DNA from: CAZOVB01 sp046541415
Lineage (GTDB): Bacteria > Planctomycetota > Phycisphaerae > SM23-33
Assembly (NCBI GenBank): GCA_046541415.1
Contig: JBKHDI010000128.1
Location: forward strand, 1 to 6,250
Direction: 5' to 3'
DNA: 6,250 nucleotides
Position 1 is the first letter of the stretch, and every line of letters begins with the position of its first letter. The notes below the pieces were generated by a model. It had not been told where the DNA came from, searched no databases, and was given only the letters and a program-made list of their open reading frames with translations. Both the position numbers and the translations under genes were made by a program. This document shows positions 5,311-6,250 of the stretch, one piece after another.

Positions 5311-6097
5311 ACTTCATCATACGGGCCAGCAGGTCGTTTCGATCCATCTGGCGGCGAATTCCCCACCGCGTCAGGGCAAAATCGTATTTTACCGGGTCGG
5401 CAGGGCAGATGCCGGCGAAGGCGGCGGTGATCTCCCGCGCCGTCCGCAGATCCGCCGACTTCCGGGCCGTGGCGCCCAGGCCCGCGGCAATCGCGTGCAT
5501 GTGCGTATCGACCGGTACGATCAGACGGGCCGGGTCGATCCGCTCCCAGTAGCCCGGGTCGACCGCATCGGAGCGGACCATCCACCGGAGATAGAGCATC
5601 AGGCGCTTGCAGGCGCTGCGCCGCCTCGGGTCGGCCAGCAGGTGTCCGCACCGGCGGTCGGGGTCGATCCGCCCCGTCCAGTCGGCCAGGGCGTCGACCA
5701 GCCCGGCCCCGCGGTCCAGGCAGTCGGCAAAGGCGGCGCCCAGCGAGCCGGCGCGTGCAATCACCCGGCCTGCACCTTCCAAAAGACACGCCATCTCGTC
5801 GGCGGTCTGGAAGCGGTGTCTGAAACCTGCCAGCCTATCGGCCAGATGTTCAGCCGCTGCGCCGGCGATCGCGTCGCGGGGGCTGGGCCCGAGGCGGTCC
5901 AGCACCCACCGGGCCGACTTGAGAATCTGCTCGACCCGCCCGTAGGCCAGCGACGAGGCAACCAGGCCCACGACCTCCGCCTCGGCCGGGTCCTGCCATG
6001 GAACCACCAGCTCCAGCGGGTCCGGGCTGATGTACTCCGGGCGGTTGTAGAGGTGGTAGATCTCTTCGAGTTTCTCGGCGTGGCGGCGCAGCGGCAT
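5309..6097 (-). CDS. DUF2400 / TIGR02757 family protein
   Basis: A conserved protein family of unknown function. From the ATG at 6095-6097 it has 262 residues and the expected family landmarks: an N-terminal YNRPEYISPDPLE stretch, a central KRLMLYLRWMVR motif (about 164-175), VPVDTH (about 194-199), a RKSADLRTAREIT stretch and a C-terminal DPVKYDFAL motif. VDTH followed by a helix recalls the catalytic-Asp region of endonuclease III-like HhH-GPD DNA glycosylases, with D197 and K164 as possible counterparts; this relation is an inference and no activity is claimed. No signal peptide or membrane helix is visible. The frame remains open to a TTG at 6127, but family members begin near the ATG and a promoter overlaps the extension. 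The permease gene begins 13 bp after its stop, so it probably heads that operon, although a functional link is not evident. Confidence 0.88.
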   Translation of the reverse strand: MPLRRHAEKLEEIYHLYNRPEYISPDPLELVVPWQDPAEAEVVGLVASSLAYGRVEQILKSARWVLDRLGPSPRDAIAGAAAEHLADRLAGFRHRFQTADEMACLLEGAGRVIARAGSLGAAFADCLDRGAGLVDALADWTGRIDPDRRCGHLLADPRRRSACKRLMLYLRWMVRSDAVDPGYWERIDPARLIVPVDTHMHAIAAGLGATARKSADLRTAREITAAFAGICPADPVKYDFALTRWGIRRQMDRNDLLARMMK

Positions 6098-6103
6098 GGC
6101 CAC

Positions 6104-6132
6104 AGTATAGAAAACCGGCCGAGCCAAACCAA
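6104..6132 (-). promoter_or_regulatory. Probable sigma-70-type promoter for the DUF2400 operon
   Basis: On the minus strand, TTGGTT (6127-6132) and TATACT (6104-6109) are separated by exactly 17 bp. TATACT matches the -10 consensus at five of six positions and TTGGTT matches the -35 consensus at three. Only 6 nt separate the -10 box from the ATG at 6095-6097, so the predicted transcription start coincides with the start codon. There is no Shine-Dalgarno match before that ATG. Confidence 0.45.
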
Positions 6133-6250
6133 GCCGACCGCGTCCTTGCTCTTCTCCCCGACACTACCCGGCCGGCCGTTGCTGCGCCAGTACAAGCCCT
6201 TGTCCTGCCCACGCTCCTGTCCCGGAATACCCAAGCCGATCCCGGCCGGG
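6133..6250. other. Upstream stretch with no supported gene
   Basis: This 118-bp stretch at the window edge holds GC-rich palindromes such as GGCCGGCC. On the minus strand one frame is open from the edge to a TAG at 6164-6166, giving 28 residues that could be the tail of a gene outside the window, but I recognise nothing in them. No terminator or RNA gene is visible. Confidence 0.3.

Noticed and set aside
6164..6250. Minus-strand open frame entering from the window edge and ending at a TAG
   Set aside because: Only 28 residues are visible, Gly/Ala/Gln-rich, with no motif. It may be a gene tail but this cannot be supported.
1..6250. Mobile elements, tRNA or rRNA genes, CRISPR arrays
   Set aside because: No transposase motifs, terminal repeats, regularly spaced repeats or cloverleaf-like sequences were seen on either strand. 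The window is almost fully occupied by eight co-directional genes.

Overview
The window is a compact, GC-rich bacterial segment in which all eight recognisable protein genes lie on the minus strand and read from high to low coordinates. The gene content points to an anaerobe or microaerophile: superoxide reductase instead of a superoxide dismutase, an A-type flavodiiron protein, a rubrerythrin-like diiron protein, ferritin and a thiol peroxidase. The envelope thioredoxin and metal permease would suit a Gram-negative cell. I cannot place the organism from the sequence; an anaerobic planctomycete or deltaproteobacterium-like lineage is only a guess.

Layout in transcription order. The first block (about 6127 to 2460) starts after a short stretch with no clear gene. 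It encodes a DUF2400/TIGR02757 protein, a COG0701-type metal permease fused to a heavy-metal-associated (HMA) domain, a membrane-anchored thioredoxin-fold protein with a CPPC active site, the thiol peroxidase Tpx, and a two-iron desulfoferrodoxin (superoxide reductase). Spacing is 13 to 58 bp throughout and no terminator is visible, so this looks like one operon. A sigma-70-like promoter sits so close to the first ATG that the mRNA may be leaderless.

A 119-bp gap (2341-2459) follows. It holds a perfect TATAAT -10 box, two CTGCAG-centred inverted repeats and an unassigned strong Shine-Dalgarno match. The second block (2340 to 45) encodes a ferritin with a lysine-rich N-terminal tail, a rubrerythrin-type ferritin-like protein without a rubredoxin domain, and the flavodiiron oxygen reductase. 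These three genes are almost contiguous.

Together the genes make a coherent oxygen-defence and metal-handling set. The flavodiiron protein reduces O2 (or NO), desulfoferrodoxin reduces superoxide to peroxide, Tpx and the diiron protein remove peroxide, ferritin stores the iron that would otherwise drive Fenton chemistry, and the permease/thioredoxin pair probably deals with copper or a similar soft metal and thiol stress in the envelope. No rubredoxin, rubredoxin reductase, PerR/Fur regulator, RNA gene, mobile element or CRISPR array is seen, so electron donors and the regulator must be encoded elsewhere. The families are known; the points of interest are a Glu-to-Gln change near the superoxide reductase active site, the ferritin tail, the permease-thioredoxin pairing and the promoter architecture.
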